The notes: generated by a model from the letters alone, not told the origin. A DNA stretch of 35,072 nt from an uncultured Hyphomicrobiales bacterium (GCA_903932535.1 CAIZGR010000444.1:1-35072); one strand, 5' to 3'; positions 25,329 through 34,532 are shown, counted from the stretch's first letter. Numbers and translations: made by a program.

Positions 25329-26040
25329 GAACGAGAAGCCTTCTCCGCCTATCGGCCCCCTCGTCGACGCCCATCCGGCGCAGCGGCCCGAGCGCGTGAC
25401 GCTGAAAGGGCGCTGGGTCACGCTCGCGCCGCTCGACGCCAAGAAGCACGCGGTTTCGCTCTACGACGGTTCGAACGGCGAACCGGAGCGGGAGCGCGTC
25501 TGGACCTACCTGTTCGACGGCCCCTGGGCCAACCTCCAGGACTTCCGCGCCGGCCTCGAGGCCAAGGCGCGCTCGGACGATCCGCTTTTCTTCGCCGTGG
25601 TCGACAACGCTACGGGCCGCGCCCTCGGCTGGCAGACCCTCATGCGGATCGATGCGGCGAACCGCGTCGTCGAGGTCGGCAATGTCATGTACACGCCGGC
25701 CCTGCAACGGACTCCCGGCGCGACCGAGGCGCAATATCTCTTCGCCTCCTACGTCTTCGACACGCTCGAAAATCGCCGCTACGAGTGGAAGTGCAACGCC
25801 CTCAACGCGCCTTCGCGGCGCGCGGCGGAACGCCTCGGCTTTACTTTCGAGGGCGTTTTCCGTCAGCACATGATCGTCAAGGGCCGCAACCGCGACACCG
25901 CTTGGTACGCGATGCTCGACAGCGAATGGCCGGCGCGCAAAAGCGCCTTCGAACGCTGGCTTCGGCGCGACAATTTCGACGCCGAGGGGCGGCAGAAGCA
26001 GAGCCTGACGAGCCTTATGCCGCGCGCCGCGGACGCGTGA
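25300..26040 (+). CDS. GNAT family N-acetyltransferase, RimJ/RimL-like
   Basis: The 246-residue product is a RimJ/RimL-type acetyltransferase. VTLKGRWVTLAPLDAKKH opens the domain, ALGWQTLMRIDAANRVVEVG and VMYTPALQRTPGATEAQYLF form the acetyl-CoA-binding core, and YEWKCNALNAPSRRAAERLG with FTFEGVFRQHMIVKGRNRDT complete the family pattern. The frame is open back to 25180 and there carries the vapB relic. The ATG at 25300 was chosen because the upstream residues are not part of the GNAT fold, although its ribosome site is weak. The native start may have been lost or altered when the relic formed. Confidence 0.85.
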   Translation: MTRESDSASENEKPSPPIGPLVDAHPAQRPERVTLKGRWVTLAPLDAKKHAVSLYDGSNGEPERERVWTYLFDGPWANLQDFRAGLEAKARSDDPLFFAVVDNATGRALGWQTLMRIDAANRVVEVGNVMYTPALQRTPGATEAQYLFASYVFDTLENRRYEWKCNALNAPSRRAAERLGFTFEGVFRQHMIVKGRNRDTAWYAMLDSEWPARKSAFERWLRRDNFDAEGRQKQSLTSLMPRAADA

Positions 26041-26088
26041 CGTCGCCCGGCTGGACCACGCCACACACGCCCCTTCAGCGTCGCGGCC

Positions 26089-26142
26089 AATCGGAGGGCG
26101 CCCGTCTCGCCGCCCCTGGCCCGAGACGGGCGCCCTCCGATT
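26089..26142. terminator. 21-bp perfect hairpin between convergent genes
   Basis: The arms 26089-26109 (starting AATCGGAGGG) and 26122-26142 are perfectly complementary over 21 bp with a 12-nt loop. It lies in the 107-bp gap between the convergent GNAT and transglutaminase genes, 5 bp from the latter's stop. A very stable bidirectional terminator is likely. The absence of a T-run leaves a mobile-element end or RNA-stability element possible. Confidence 0.65.
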
Positions 26143-26147
26143 GAGCC

Positions 26148-29100
26148 TCAAACCCCTGCCGGCCGCCGCAAATCGAGCGTCAGCGGGAACTCCGGATGGA
26201 CCGTCTCGGGCGGCGGCTCGTAGAGGCCCGGCGAGTGGCCGCGCGGCTCGAACCGCGCGAGGCGGCGCGCCTCGGCCTCGTTGCTGTTGACCGGGAAAGT
26301 GTCGTAGTTGCGCCCGCCCGGGTGCGCCACATGGTAGACGCAGCCGCCGAGCGCTCGCCCGCTCCAGCTGTCGAAGATGTCGAACACCAGCGGCGCGTGG
26401 ACCGGGATGACCGGGTGCATGGCCATCGCCGGCTGCCAGGCCTTGTAGCGGACGGCGCCGACCGCGACGCCCTCGGTCGCCGTCTCGCGCAGGGGGACGC
26501 GACGCCGGTTGCAGGCGACGACGTAGCGCCCCGGGTCGGCGGTCGCGAGCCGCACCTGGAGGCGCTCGGTCGAGCTGTCGGTGTAGCGCGCGGTGCCGCC
26601 GATGGCGCCGGTTTCGCCCAGCACATGCCAGGGCTCCAGCGCCTGCCGAAGCTCCAGCCGCACGCCGTCGTACTCGACCTCGCCGCAGAAGGGGAAGCGG
26701 AACTCCGCCTGCGCCTCGTACCAGTCGGAGCGGAACTCGAAGCCGTGAGACCGAAGGTCGGCCAGCACGTCGAGGAAATCCTCCCAGACGTAGTGGCGCA
26801 GCATGAACCGGTCGTGCAGCGACGAGCCCCAGCGGGGCAGGGGGCCGTCGATCGGCGAGCGCCACAGCCGCGCGAGAATCGCCCGCACCAGAAGCTGCTG
26901 GGCGAGGCTCATCCGCGGGTCCGGCGGCATCTCGAAGCCGCGGAACTCGACGAGGCCGAGGCGCCCCGTCGGCCCGTCGGGCGAATAGAGCTTGTCGATG
27001 CAAAGCTCGGCCCGGTGGGTGTTGCCGGTGACGTCGGTCAAAATGTTGCGCATCAGCCGGTCGAGCAGCCACGGCGGCGGCGCGGCGCCGGCGCCGTGCT
27101 TGGGGATCTGGGCGAGCGCGATCTCGAGCTCATAAAGGCTGTCGTGGCGCGCCTCGTCGATGCGCGGCGCCTGGCTGGTCGGCCCGATGAAGAGGCCGGA
27201 GAAGAGATAGCTGAGGCTCGGGCGCCTCAGCCAGTAGGTCACGAGGCTCTTCAGGAGGTCGGGCCGGCGCAGGAACGGGCTGTCGAGCGTGGTCGCCCCG
27301 CCGACCACCACATGGTTGCCCCCGCCGGTGCCGGAATGCTTGCCGTCGATCATGAATTTGTCGGCGCCGAGCCGCGTCTGCCGCGCCTCCTCGTAGAGCG
27401 CCTGCGTGTTGGCCACGCATTCGCGCCAGCTCGCCGCCGGATGGATGTTGACCTCGATCACGCCCGGGTCGGGGGCGACGCGGATCACGTTGAGCCGCGG
27501 GTCGACCGGCGGCGGATAGCCCTCGATGTGCAGCGGCAGCCCGAGATTTTCCGCTGCGGTTTCAACCGCGGCGATCAGCTCGAGATAGTCCTCCAGCCGC
27601 TCGACCGGCGGCATGAACACGCACAGGCGCCCGTCGCGCGCCTCGACCGAGATCGCCGTACGCACCGCGCCGCCGATCTCGCCGAGCGTCTGCTCGACCT
27701 GGTCCTGCGCGGCGGCGCCCTGCTCGGCGCTCGCGGAGGAGGCCCTCTGCTGCGCGCGTCCCCGGAGCGCCTGAGCATCCGGCAGCGGCTCGCGCGGCTC
27801 GGTCGGATCGGCCGGAAAGACATAGGGAAACGACGCCGGCGGCACGTAGGGCAGAGCGCCCAGCGGCAGGCGGTAGCCGACCGGACTGTCGCCCGGCACG
27901 AGATAAAGCTTGCCGCGGCGCGTCTTCCATTTCTCGCTGCGCCAGTGCGGCCCGCTCGCCTGCGCCTGCCAGCGCTGGATCGGCAGCACGAAGCCCGAAG
28001 GCTCGGTGAGCCCGCGCCCGAACACCCGGGCGATGCGCTGGCGCTCCTCCGGGTCCTTCAGCTTCGAATTCTCGGGCGTGACGTTTTCGGGGAGGTTGCC
28101 TTCCTTGACGATCCACTCGGCCGGATCTTCGTAGGCCGGCGCGATGTAGTCCTGCGCCAAGCCGAGGTCGGCGGCGACCGCGCCGAGCAGCGCCCGGGCC
28201 TCGTCCTTGCCGGCGCCGGTCTCCTCGCGCTCCGGCGCGATCAAGGCGCCGTTGCGCCATACCGGCTTGCCGTCGCGCCGCCAGTAGAGCGAAAAGGTCC
28301 AGCGCGGCAGGCTCTCGCCGGGATACCATTTGCCCTGCCCGTAATGCAGGAAGCCGCCCGGCGCGAAGCGGTCGCGCAGGCGCCGGACGAGCTGGTCTGC
28401 GAGCGCGCGCTTGGTCGGGCCGACCGCGTCGGTGTTCCATTCCCCCGATTCGTAGTCGTCGATCGAGACGAAGGTCGGCTCGCCGCCCATGGTCAGGCGC
28501 ACGTCGTCGGCCTTCAGAATGGCGTCGACCTCGTCGCCGAGGCGGTCGAGCGCGGTCCACGCCTCCTCGGAGAAAGGCTTGGTGATGCGGGGATGCTCGG
28601 AGACGCGATCGACCCGCATGTCGAAGGCGAAATCGACGTTGGCGAAGCTCGCCAGCCCGCTGATCGGCGCGGCGTTGCGGTAATGGGGGGTGGCGGCGAG
28701 GGGGATATGGCTTTCGCCGGTGAGCAGGCCGGAGGTCGGATCGAGGCCGATCCAGCCGGCGCCGGGCAGATAGACTTCCGCCCAGGCGTGCAGGTCGGTG
28801 AAATCGTGATCGGTGCCGGGGGGGCCGTCGAGCGCGATCAGGTCGGGCTTGAGCTGGATCAGGTAGCCCGAGACGAAGCGCGCCGCAAAGCCGAGGTTGC
28901 GCAGGATCTGGACCAGAAGCCAGCTCGAGTCGCGGCACGACCCCGAGGCGAGCGCAAACGTCTCCTCCGGCGTCTGGACGCCCGGCTCCATGCGGATCAG
29001 GTATTTGATGTGGTGCGACAGGTTGCGGTTGAGCTCGACGACGAAATCGACGGTCCGCGTCTGCGAGCGGTCGAGATTGTCGAGAAACGCCTGGAGCCGC

Positions 29101-29474
29101 GGGCCGGCGGGCTCGGGCGTCCGGTAGATGACGAGGTCGGGCCGGAGGTCTTCGCCGTAGTCGAACGGCCAGTGCTCCGCGCTCTCCTCGACGAAGAAGT
29201 CGAACGGATTGTAGACCGTCATGTCGGCGACGACGTCGACCTCGATCCGGAACTCGGTGACCAGCTCCGGAAACACGTAGCGGGCGAGCCAGTTGCCGTA
29301 AGGGTCCTGCTGGTGGTTCACGAAATGCCCGGCCGGCGACACCTTCAGCGAATGCGCAATCACGTGGGTGCGGCTGTGGGGCGCCGGACGGAGGCGGATG
29401 ATCTGGGGACCGAGCGACACCGGCCGGTCGTATTTGTAATGGGTCAGGTGATGGATGGCGGCTCGGATCGACAT
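26148..29474 (-). CDS. Transglutaminase-like protein with DUF2126 domain
   Basis: The 1108-residue product has an N-terminal bacterial transglutaminase N-domain ([20 protein letters not shown]). A papain-like transglutaminase core follows with C180 ([10 protein letters not shown]), H229 ([10 protein letters not shown]) and D245 (GLDPTSGL), and a long C-terminal DUF2126 region (about 310-1108) contains [29 protein letters not shown] and [16 protein letters not shown]. Proteins of this type usually occur beside a circularly permuted ATP-grasp and an alpha-E protein, a set proposed to make or modify peptides. Neither partner is adjacent here. The ATG at 29474 was chosen because family members start MSIRAAIHH; earlier in-frame residues look non-coding. 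The RluA-type gene lies 79 bp upstream on the same strand. Confidence 0.93.
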   Translation of the reverse strand: MSIRAAIHHLTHYKYDRPVSLGPQIIRLRPAPHSRTHVIAHSLKVSPAGHFVNHQQDPYGNWLARYVFPELVTEFRIEVDVVADMTVYNPFDFFVEESAEHWPFDYGEDLRPDLVIYRTPEPAGPRLQAFLDNLDRSQTRTVDFVVELNRNLSHHIKYLIRMEPGVQTPEETFALASGSCRDSSWLLVQILRNLGFAARFVSGYLIQLKPDLIALDGPPGTDHDFTDLHAWAEVYLPGAGWIGLDPTSGLLTGESHIPLAATPHYRNAAPISGLASFANVDFAFDMRVDRVSEHPRITKPFSEEAWTALDRLGDEVDAILKADDVRLTMGGEPTFVSIDDYESGEWNTDAVGPTKRALADQLVRRLRDRFAPGGFLHYGQGKWYPGESLPRWTFSLYWRRDGKPVWRNGALIAPEREETGAGKDEARALLGAVAADLGLAQDYIAPAYEDPAEWIVKEGNLPENVTPENSKLKDPEERQRIARVFGRGLTEPSGFVLPIQRWQAQASGPHWRSEKWKTRRGKLYLVPGDSPVGYRLPLGALPYVPPASFPYVFPADPTEPREPLPDAQALRGRAQQRASSASAEQGAAAQDQVEQTLGEIGGAVRTAISVEARDGRLCVFMPPVERLEDYLELIAAVETAAENLGLPLHIEGYPPPVDPRLNVIRVAPDPGVIEVNIHPAASWRECVANTQALYEEARQTRLGADKFMIDGKHSGTGGGNHVVVGGATTLDSPFLRRPDLLKSLVTYWLRRPSLSYLFSGLFIGPTSQAPRIDEARHDSLYELEIALAQIPKHGAGAAPPPWLLDRLMRNILTDVTGNTHRAELCIDKLYSPDGPTGRLGLVEFRGFEMPPDPRMSLAQQLLVRAILARLWRSPIDGPLPRWGSSLHDRFMLRHYVWEDFLDVLADLRSHGFEFRSDWYEAQAEFRFPFCGEVEYDGVRLELRQALEPWHVLGETGAIGGTARYTDSSTERLQVRLATADPGRYVVACNRRRVPLRETATEGVAVGAVRYKAWQPAMAMHPVIPVHAPLVFDIFDSWSGRALGGCVYHVAHPGGRNYDTFPVNSNEAEARRLARFEPRGHSPGLYEPPPETVHPEFPLTLDLRRPAGV

Positions 29475-29553
29475 GGGCTCGGGGGAACTCCTCGCGGATT
29501 CACAGCTTTTCACAAACCGCTGCGCCGCACAATCAACCTTCACGTCCAAACGC

Positions 29554-30276
29554 CTAGCCGGCTTCGGCTTCCGGCGGCGTGGGCCGCTCCGGATCGCCGC
29601 CGAATCCGCATGCGCCCAACGTCTCCAGCATATGCTCCGGCACGGGCGCCTCGACTGCGATCGGCGGGCCGGCCTTGGCGAGCGGCACGACGATCCTGCG
29701 GGCGAGCAGTTGGAGCGAGACGTCCGCCCGCGCGCCGTAGACCGGGTCGCCGAGGATCGGCCAGCCCTGCGCCGCGCAATGGACGCGCAACTGATGGGTG
29801 CGCCCGGTCTTCGGCTCGAGCTCGAGCCACGCGATCGGCGCCTCGCGCCACACCCCGCGCCCCCTCACCCGCCACAGCGTCAGCGCCGGCTGGCCTTTCG
29901 GGTCGACCTTCATCCACCAGCCGCGCGTGTCGTCGAGCCGGCCGAGGGCGAGGTCGATCGCGCCGTTCTCGGCCTCCGGCGCGCCGGCCACCACCGCCCA
30001 ATAGGTCTTGGCGATCCTGCCCTGCTTGAAGAGAAGGCCCAGCTTCTCCAGAGCCTTGTGATGGCGCCCGAGCACGAGGCAGCCCGCCGTCTCGCGGTCG
30101 AGCCGGTGGGCGAGGGCCGGATTGCGCGGCAGACCGAAACGCAGGGCCTCGAAATCGTCCTCCAGGCTCACGCCGCCCTTGGGGCCGCGATGCACCGCCA
30201 CCCCCGCCGGCTTGTCGAGGACGAGCATCAATCCGTCGCGGTAGAGCAGCCGCGCTCTTGTCTCTTCGGGCGTCAT
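29554..30276 (-). CDS. RluA family pseudouridine synthase
   Basis: The 240-residue product has the RluA active-site motif HRLDRETAG with catalytic D60, and then [16 protein letters not shown] and [18 protein letters not shown], the motif II/III region, with GDPVYGA after it. No S4 domain is present, so it belongs to the short RluA/RluC-like enzymes that modify tRNA or 23S rRNA. The specific uridine cannot be read from sequence. It is divergent from ftsY, with 102 bp between their starts. Confidence 0.92.
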   Translation of the reverse strand: MTPEETRARLLYRDGLMLVLDKPAGVAVHRGPKGGVSLEDDFEALRFGLPRNPALAHRLDRETAGCLVLGRHHKALEKLGLLFKQGRIAKTYWAVVAGAPEAENGAIDLALGRLDDTRGWWMKVDPKGQPALTLWRVRGRGVWREAPIAWLELEPKTGRTHQLRVHCAAQGWPILGDPVYGARADVSLQLLARRIVVPLAKAGPPIAVEAPVPEHMLETLGACGFGGDPERPTPPEAEAG

Positions 30277-30378
30277 GGGGACATAGGTAATCGACGGAGA
30301 CCCGAACGCCTAGCGGCGGCGGGGCGAAGGACGAGCGTTATCGGCGGCGCGCTCGCCTCCTGCGATAAGGAACCTGCG

Positions 30379-31494
30379 TTGACCGAAAACGGCGACAAGA
30401 CAGCGAAGTCCGGACTGATGCGCCGCTTGTTCCGCGGCAGCGCCGCTGCCCCCGCGGACCCGCCCGCCGCCGGCGCTTCGCCGCCGATCGAGCCGGCGCC
30501 CGGCCCGGAGACGTCCGCGGCTTCGCCGCAGGCCGCCGAGGGCGCCCCGCCGGAGCCGAAGAAACAATGGTTTCAGCGGCTGAAATCAGGACTGTCGCGC
30601 TCGTCCGGCGCCATCGGCCGCGGCGTCGCCGACATCTTCACCAAGCGCAAGCTCGACGCCGAATCGCTCGACGACCTCGAGGACGTCCTGATCCAGGCCG
30701 ATCTCGGCCTCGCCGCCGCCACCCGCATCCGCGAGGCGATCGGGCGGGGGCGCTACGAGAAGGGCGTCGATCCCGATTCGGTCCGGGCGATCCTGGCGGA
30801 CGAGGTCGAGCGGGCGCTCGAACCGGTGGCCCGCCCGCTCGTCGTCGATCCGACGAAGCGCCCCTTCGTCATCCTCGTGGTCGGCGTCAACGGCTCGGGC
30901 AAGACGACCACCATCGGCAAGCTCGCCGCCACACTCCGCGGCGAAGGCAAGACGGTGGTGATCGCCGCCGGCGACACGTTTCGGGCCGCCGCCATCGAGC
31001 AGGCGCGCGTCTGGGCGCGGCGCACCGGCTCCGACCTCGTCGAGCGCGAGCAGGGCGCCGACGCGGCGGGCCTCGCCTTCGACGCCGTGACCCGCGCCCG
31101 CGCGCTCAACGCCGACGTGGTGCTGATGGATACGGCCGGACGCCTCCAGAACCGAACCGAGCTGATGAGCGAGCTGGAAAAGATCATTCGGGTGATGAAG
31201 AAGGTCGATCCCGAGGCGCCCCATGCGGTGCTCCTGGTGCTGGACGCCACGGTCGGGCAGAACGCGCTGAGCCAAGTCGAGATTTTCGGCCGAGTCGCGG
31301 GCGTGACGGGGTTGGTGATGACCAAGCTCGACGGGACGGCGCGGGGCGGCATCCTGGTCGCCATCGCGGACAGGTTCGCGATGCCGGTGCACTTCATCGG
31401 CGTGGGCGAGGGCGTCGACGACCTCGAGCCCTTCGCCGCGCGCGATTTCGCCGAGGCGATCGCCGGGATCGAGCGGACGGGGGCGGACCAATGA
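30379..31494 (+). CDS. ftsY: Signal recognition particle receptor FtsY
   Basis: FtsY is the membrane-associated SRP GTPase that docks ribosome-nascent chain complexes at SecYEG. The 371-residue product has an acidic, Pro/Ala-rich A domain (about 1-60), the N domain (KRKLDAESLDDLEDVLIQAD) and the G domain with GVNGSGKTTTIGKLA (169-183), AAGDTFRAAAIEQ, MDTAGR and MTKLDGTARGG. The TTG at 30379 has AAGGA 7 nt upstream and gives the usual A-domain length. An in-frame ATG at 30418 would shorten it by 13 residues. The stop overlaps the next gene's start (ATGA at 31491-31494). Confidence 0.95.
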   Translation: MTENGDKTAKSGLMRRLFRGSAAAPADPPAAGASPPIEPAPGPETSAASPQAAEGAPPEPKKQWFQRLKSGLSRSSGAIGRGVADIFTKRKLDAESLDDLEDVLIQADLGLAAATRIREAIGRGRYEKGVDPDSVRAILADEVERALEPVARPLVVDPTKRPFVILVVGVNGSGKTTTIGKLAATLRGEGKTVVIAAGDTFRAAAIEQARVWARRTGSDLVEREQGADAAGLAFDAVTRARALNADVVLMDTAGRLQNRTELMSELEKIIRVMKKVDPEAPHAVLLVLDATVGQNALSQVEIFGRVAGVTGLVMTKLDGTARGGILVAIADRFAMPVHFIGVGEGVDDLEPFAARDFAEAIAGIERTGADQ

Positions 31495-32105
31495 AGGAAA
31501 CCGACGCGACCGGGACGACAGCGCCCGCCCGGCGCAAGGCGCTCAATCCGATCGTCAAGCTGCTGCTCGAGCTCGGGCCGCTGGCGCTGTTCTTCGCCGC
31601 CTTCTCGCGCTTCGACATCTACGTGGCGACGGGCGTGCTGATGGCGAGCGTGCTGGTCACGCTCGCCGTGTCCTATGTCGTCCTCAGGCGCATCCCGATC
31701 ATGCCGCTGGTGACGGCCGTCATCGTGCTGATCTTCGGCTCGCTGACGCTGGTCTTCCATGACGAGACGCTGATCAAGATCAAGCCGACGGCGCTTTATC
31801 TCCTGTTCGCGGCGGCGCTTTTCACCGGGCTGGCGCTGAAGAAGCCGATCCTGAAGATCCTGTTCGACGGCGCGTTGCAGGTCGACGAGGAGGGCTGGCG
31901 GCTCCTCACTTGGCGATGGGCCTGGTTTTTCATCGCGCTCGCGGTCCTGAACGAATGCGTCTGGCGCACCCAGACGACCGACCTCTGGGTCAAGTTCAAG
32001 ACCTTCGGCTTCATGCCGCTGACCATCCTGTTCGCCCTCGCCCAGGCGCGGCTCATCATGAAGCACGAGACGAAGGAACCGGATACGGCGGACAACGATT
32101 TCTGA
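31491..32105 (+). CDS. yciB: Inner membrane-spanning protein YciB (septation protein A)
   Basis: The 204-residue product has five to six hydrophobic helices (LLLELGPLALFFAAF, YVATGVLMASVLVTLAVSYV, MPLVTAVIVLIFGSLTLVFH, ALYLLFAAALFTGLAL, RWAWFFIALAVLNECVW and FMPLTILFALAQ). The loop FHDETLIKIKPTALY and the RWAWFFxxLAxLNExVW segment are the family signature of YciB/IspZ proteins, which affect envelope synthesis and septation. It overlaps ftsY by 4 bp, and this pairing is common in alphaproteobacteria. Confidence 0.93.
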   Translation: MKETDATGTTAPARRKALNPIVKLLLELGPLALFFAAFSRFDIYVATGVLMASVLVTLAVSYVVLRRIPIMPLVTAVIVLIFGSLTLVFHDETLIKIKPTALYLLFAAALFTGLALKKPILKILFDGALQVDEEGWRLLTWRWAWFFIALAVLNECVWRTQTTDLWVKFKTFGFMPLTILFALAQARLIMKHETKEPDTADNDF

Positions 32106-32146
32106 GGAAGATATTGTCTTTTACAGTAGCATCACCAAGGGTGGGA

Positions 32147-32503
32147 TCACGTCACCCCCTCTTCATCCCTGTCATCAAATAGTCCCTTCGGCCTCGGTGC
32201 TGGCGGGGTGATGGGCATAGGGGCAGGCTCGCCGATTTTCAGGGGTTGCCCATTCGCGCAATTGATTTTCCCGCTAAGGGCCAAGAGATCAGCCCCGTCG
32301 TAAGTATGGCTCTGTTGTACGTCCAGCGCTAATGCTGTGGCGAAATGTATAGCATCAGACGGTTTCTTGCATTATCGGTGCGAACGCATTAACCTTATAG
32401 CGGCTACCCCAATTCTTTTATCAACGACAGCCGGCCGTATCCATGGCCGGCGAAGCAACTGTTCGATCTTTTTGTGAGAGTCCCAACTTCGGACAGTTGC
32501 GAG
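32147..32503 (-). pseudogene. Degenerate PIN-domain (VapC-like) toxin relic
   Basis: The minus strand reads SHKKIEQLLRRPWIRPAVVD-KRIGVAAIRLMRSHR, then an in-frame TAA (plus-strand 32372-32374), then CKKPSDAIHFATALALDVQQ and SHTYDGADLLALSGKI, ending at a TGA at 32147-32149. KPSDAIHFATAL and TYDGADLLALSGKI are strong C-terminal PIN-domain segments with their Asp residues kept. The N-terminal third (DTS motif) is missing: a TAG closes the frame at 32504-32506 and I cannot find it in other frames. The gene is therefore 5'-truncated and interrupted. No antitoxin gene is recognisable next to it. Confidence 0.75.
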
Positions 32504-32729
32504 CTAATTAATTGATAAGGAAGATGAAAGTCGTCCTGAACGATCATTTGGCAACGCATGGCGTCGACACTGCGCGCCATGTGAAAATGAAACTGCGAGG
32601 GGCGTCAACTCCATTGCCCCCTTAAATTTCAGGACGTTGGGCGAATTGGCGCTATGGGCCTTCCAATCCACTGGACACCCGGCCGGGGCGCACGGCCGCA
32701 AAAGTCCCGGTTTTCCGGCCTATCTTTGG

Positions 32730-32822
32730 TTAGAACTCTCGCATTGCCGCTGCGCCGACGAATTGCCGCTGCGCCGACAGCTCCGCTCGTTCCTTCGCCG
32801 TGAGAAAGCCGTCACGAATCAT
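32730..32822 (-). pseudogene. Possible N-terminal scrap of an IS630-type transposase
   Basis: From an ATG at 32822 the minus strand reads MIRDGFLTAKERAELSAQRQ, which resembles the opening DGFLTxxERAxL of some IS630-family transposases. It then runs into a 19-bp tandem duplication and a stop at 32730-32732. The match covers about 15 residues only, and no terminal inverted repeats or catalytic core are present. Confidence 0.3.
32743..32778. repeat. Tandem duplication, period 19 bp
   Basis: ATTGCCGCTGCGCCGAC occurs at 32743-32759 and again at 32762-32778, two copies of a 19-bp unit. It falls inside the probable transposase scrap. Confidence 0.8.
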
Positions 32823-33027
32823 ACCCCCAAAACGGACCAAAAATCCCACGCATTGCAAGAGCTTTCCCGGATCCTCGACGGCTCGGCGTGTAGGATCGAC
32901 CCCAAAAACATTTTTCCATCTGAATTCGCAGGACTTCACCCGAAGCTTTCGATTCCCTCGTCCGGCGCCGCGTCCCCTCCCGAAGCGGTCCGCGGCAATC
33001 GACGCCAGATGCGCGCGCTCGACACGG

Positions 33028-33279
33028 TCAGCCTGCCCGGCGCACCAGGAAAACATAGGCGCCCTCTTCCTCCGACCGGCCCTCGAGCATGTCGCCCGTC
33101 GTGGCCAGGAGGTGGGGGATGTCGATCACCGAGAGCGGGTCGGTGCAGGCGATTCGCAACCGCCCTCCCGGCGGCGTACGGGACAGCGCCTTACGGGTCC
33201 TGAGCGCCGGCAACGGACAATTGAGTCCGCGAAGATCGATCAGGAGGGGCGCGGGATGGATCGCGGACGAGTCGGGCAT
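33028..33279 (-). CDS. TusA-like sulfurtransferase family protein
   Basis: The 83-residue product has the TusA/SirA signature LIDLRGLNCPLPALRTRKAL with the active-site Cys (C21) in a CPLP motif. GGRLRIACTDPLSVIDIPHL follows and completes the two-layer fold. TusA-family proteins relay persulfide sulfur for tRNA thiolation, molybdenum cofactor or other sulfur transfer. The ATG at 33279 is the start nearest the domain; longer in-frame readings to 33465 are low-complexity and were rejected. The gene lies a little over 1.2 kb from mobA on the same strand, and a link to molybdenum cofactor is only a possibility. Confidence 0.88.
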   Translation of the reverse strand: MPDSSAIHPAPLLIDLRGLNCPLPALRTRKALSRTPPGGRLRIACTDPLSVIDIPHLLATTGDMLEGRSEEEGAYVFLVRRAG

Positions 33280-33461
33280 GGCTGGCGCAGGGGCTCGATG
33301 CGGACTGCCGAGCGGCCGTCTATCCGCCCAGTGGCGGAGACGCCTGAGCGTGTCAATCGAAACCGACAAGCCCCCGAGGAAGCGCCGCGCCTCGCTCCGC
33401 CTCCCCAACGGCGCATCCGGACTGGGGAAGGGACGTGGCGCATAGGGCGGTCGCCTGCCCT

Positions 33462-34295
33462 TCACCCGCGCGCGGAACCGCTCTCGCCGGCGCGCGCCGG
33501 ATATAACCCGCCCGGACGCAGCGATTGGCGATGGAAGGCCAAAAGGGCGGCGCCCGCGAGCATGAACATCGCCAGCGGCGACGACCCCAATGCCGGCAAC
33601 GGCGCCTCCCCCGCCAGGGCCTGCGTTTCTGCAGCGTTGGTGTAGACAGCCAAAACCGTCGGGGCTCCGCCGCTCGACGCGGTGAAGGGAACCGCCGTCG
33701 TGCTGGATGCGATCATGTCGAACTCGAACGCGGCGCTCGTCGAGGCCATCACAACCTTATTGTAACCGCCATTGCTGAAATTGAAGTTCACGATGTCGGA
33801 ACCGTCCGCCGCCTGGCTCCCTTTATCGTTGGGGGTTATCTGCCCGCCGGTATACGAAGCGACCAGCGTCGAGCCCTCGTAGAAGGACAACGTGTTGTAG
33901 GCGTCGACGGAACCCCAGTTCATCCCGAAATAGGCTTGGTCGCTGGAATAATTGATCGTGACGTCACCGCTCGGCTCCGCGGCGAGATAATTCGTCTTCT
34001 GCACCCCGCTCGAAGTATAAGGCGCTGCGGCGACGCTCGTTTTTGAGCCGTCATAGACCCCCGCCGTTCCGGCGAATTGAATCGTGTTCCCCGCGCCGAA
34101 ATACAGTTCCTGACTGGTCACCAAACCTGCCGTGCCCGCCTTGCCCAGATCCAGCACGTTGACGCTCGCATTGGACGGAAGAGAGCTCAGCGTCGTATTG
34201 AGCGTCACGGCTGCGGCGTTCGCGCCCTGCGCGACAACGATCGTCGCCAGCGCCACCGGCCAGGCCGTCAGGGCCGCAGACGTGAATTTTGACAT
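33462..34295 (-). CDS. Probable exosortase-sorted surface protein (PEP/VPLPA-CTERM type)
   Basis: The 277-residue product has a Sec signal peptide (SAALTAWPVALATIVVAQGA, cleavage near ANA-AAV). The secreted body is rich in Ser, Thr, Asn and Tyr, with NYSSDQAYFGMNWGSVDAYN followed by LSFYEGSTLVASYTGGQI, a pattern typical of exosortase-dependent surface proteins. The C-terminus has PLPA (232-235), a hydrophobic helix (about 238-254) and a basic stretch (FHRQSLR), the tripartite sorting-tail layout. The tail beyond the helix is about 23 residues, longer than usual. AGGGGAACGTC precedes the ATG at 34295. No exosortase gene is in the window. Confidence 0.75.
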   Translation of the reverse strand: MSKFTSAALTAWPVALATIVVAQGANAAAVTLNTTLSSLPSNASVNVLDLGKAGTAGLVTSQELYFGAGNTIQFAGTAGVYDGSKTSVAAAPYTSSGVQKTNYLAAEPSGDVTINYSSDQAYFGMNWGSVDAYNTLSFYEGSTLVASYTGGQITPNDKGSQAADGSDIVNFNFSNGGYNKVVMASTSAAFEFDMIASSTTAVPFTASSGGAPTVLAVYTNAAETQALAGEAPLPALGSSPLAMFMLAGAALLAFHRQSLRPGGLYPARAGESGSARG

Positions 34296-34448
34296 GACGT
34301 TCCCCTGCCGATGCATCCATCTGACCATTTGATCTTCGAACCAAGCGACGTGCAGGGGACGTGCCAGGACCCGGCCGCCGAGTTTTGTGACAGGAAGTTT
34401 ACACCCTGCCGGCGGCGCTGTCGCCGAACGTTGACAGTCCTGCATTTC

Positions 34449-34496
34449 CTTCGCGAAGCGCAATTGCACATCGCGAAACATAGCGAAACGCGAAGC
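34449..34496. repeat. GCGAA repeat cluster upstream of the surface-protein gene
   Basis: A 10-bp palindrome CTTCGCGAAG (34449-34458) is followed by GCGAAAC at 34473-34479 and 34483-34489 (10-bp period) and GCGAAGC at 34490-34496, with GCGAAGC also at 34453-34459. The cluster lies between the mobA stop (34533) and the surface-protein start (34295). It could be an operator for the latter. Confidence 0.5.
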
Positions 34497-34532
34497 GATC
34501 TCGTCGCAGTGAAGGACCCGGTCGACGGCAGG

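Larger units (their letters stand above)
32504..33027. other. Gene-poor stretch with relics
   Basis: No intact gene was found between the PIN relic and the TusA-like gene. The segment is less G+C-rich than its neighbours, with A+T-rich patches around 32505-32520 and 32600-32630. It contains a probable transposase scrap (32730-32822) and a 19-bp-period tandem duplication (32743-32778). It reads as a decayed insertion site. Confidence 0.5.

Noticed and set aside
33280-33465. N-terminal extension of the TusA-like protein
   Set aside because: The extra 62 residues are low-complexity and Arg/Pro-rich; TusA proteins start near the chosen ATG.
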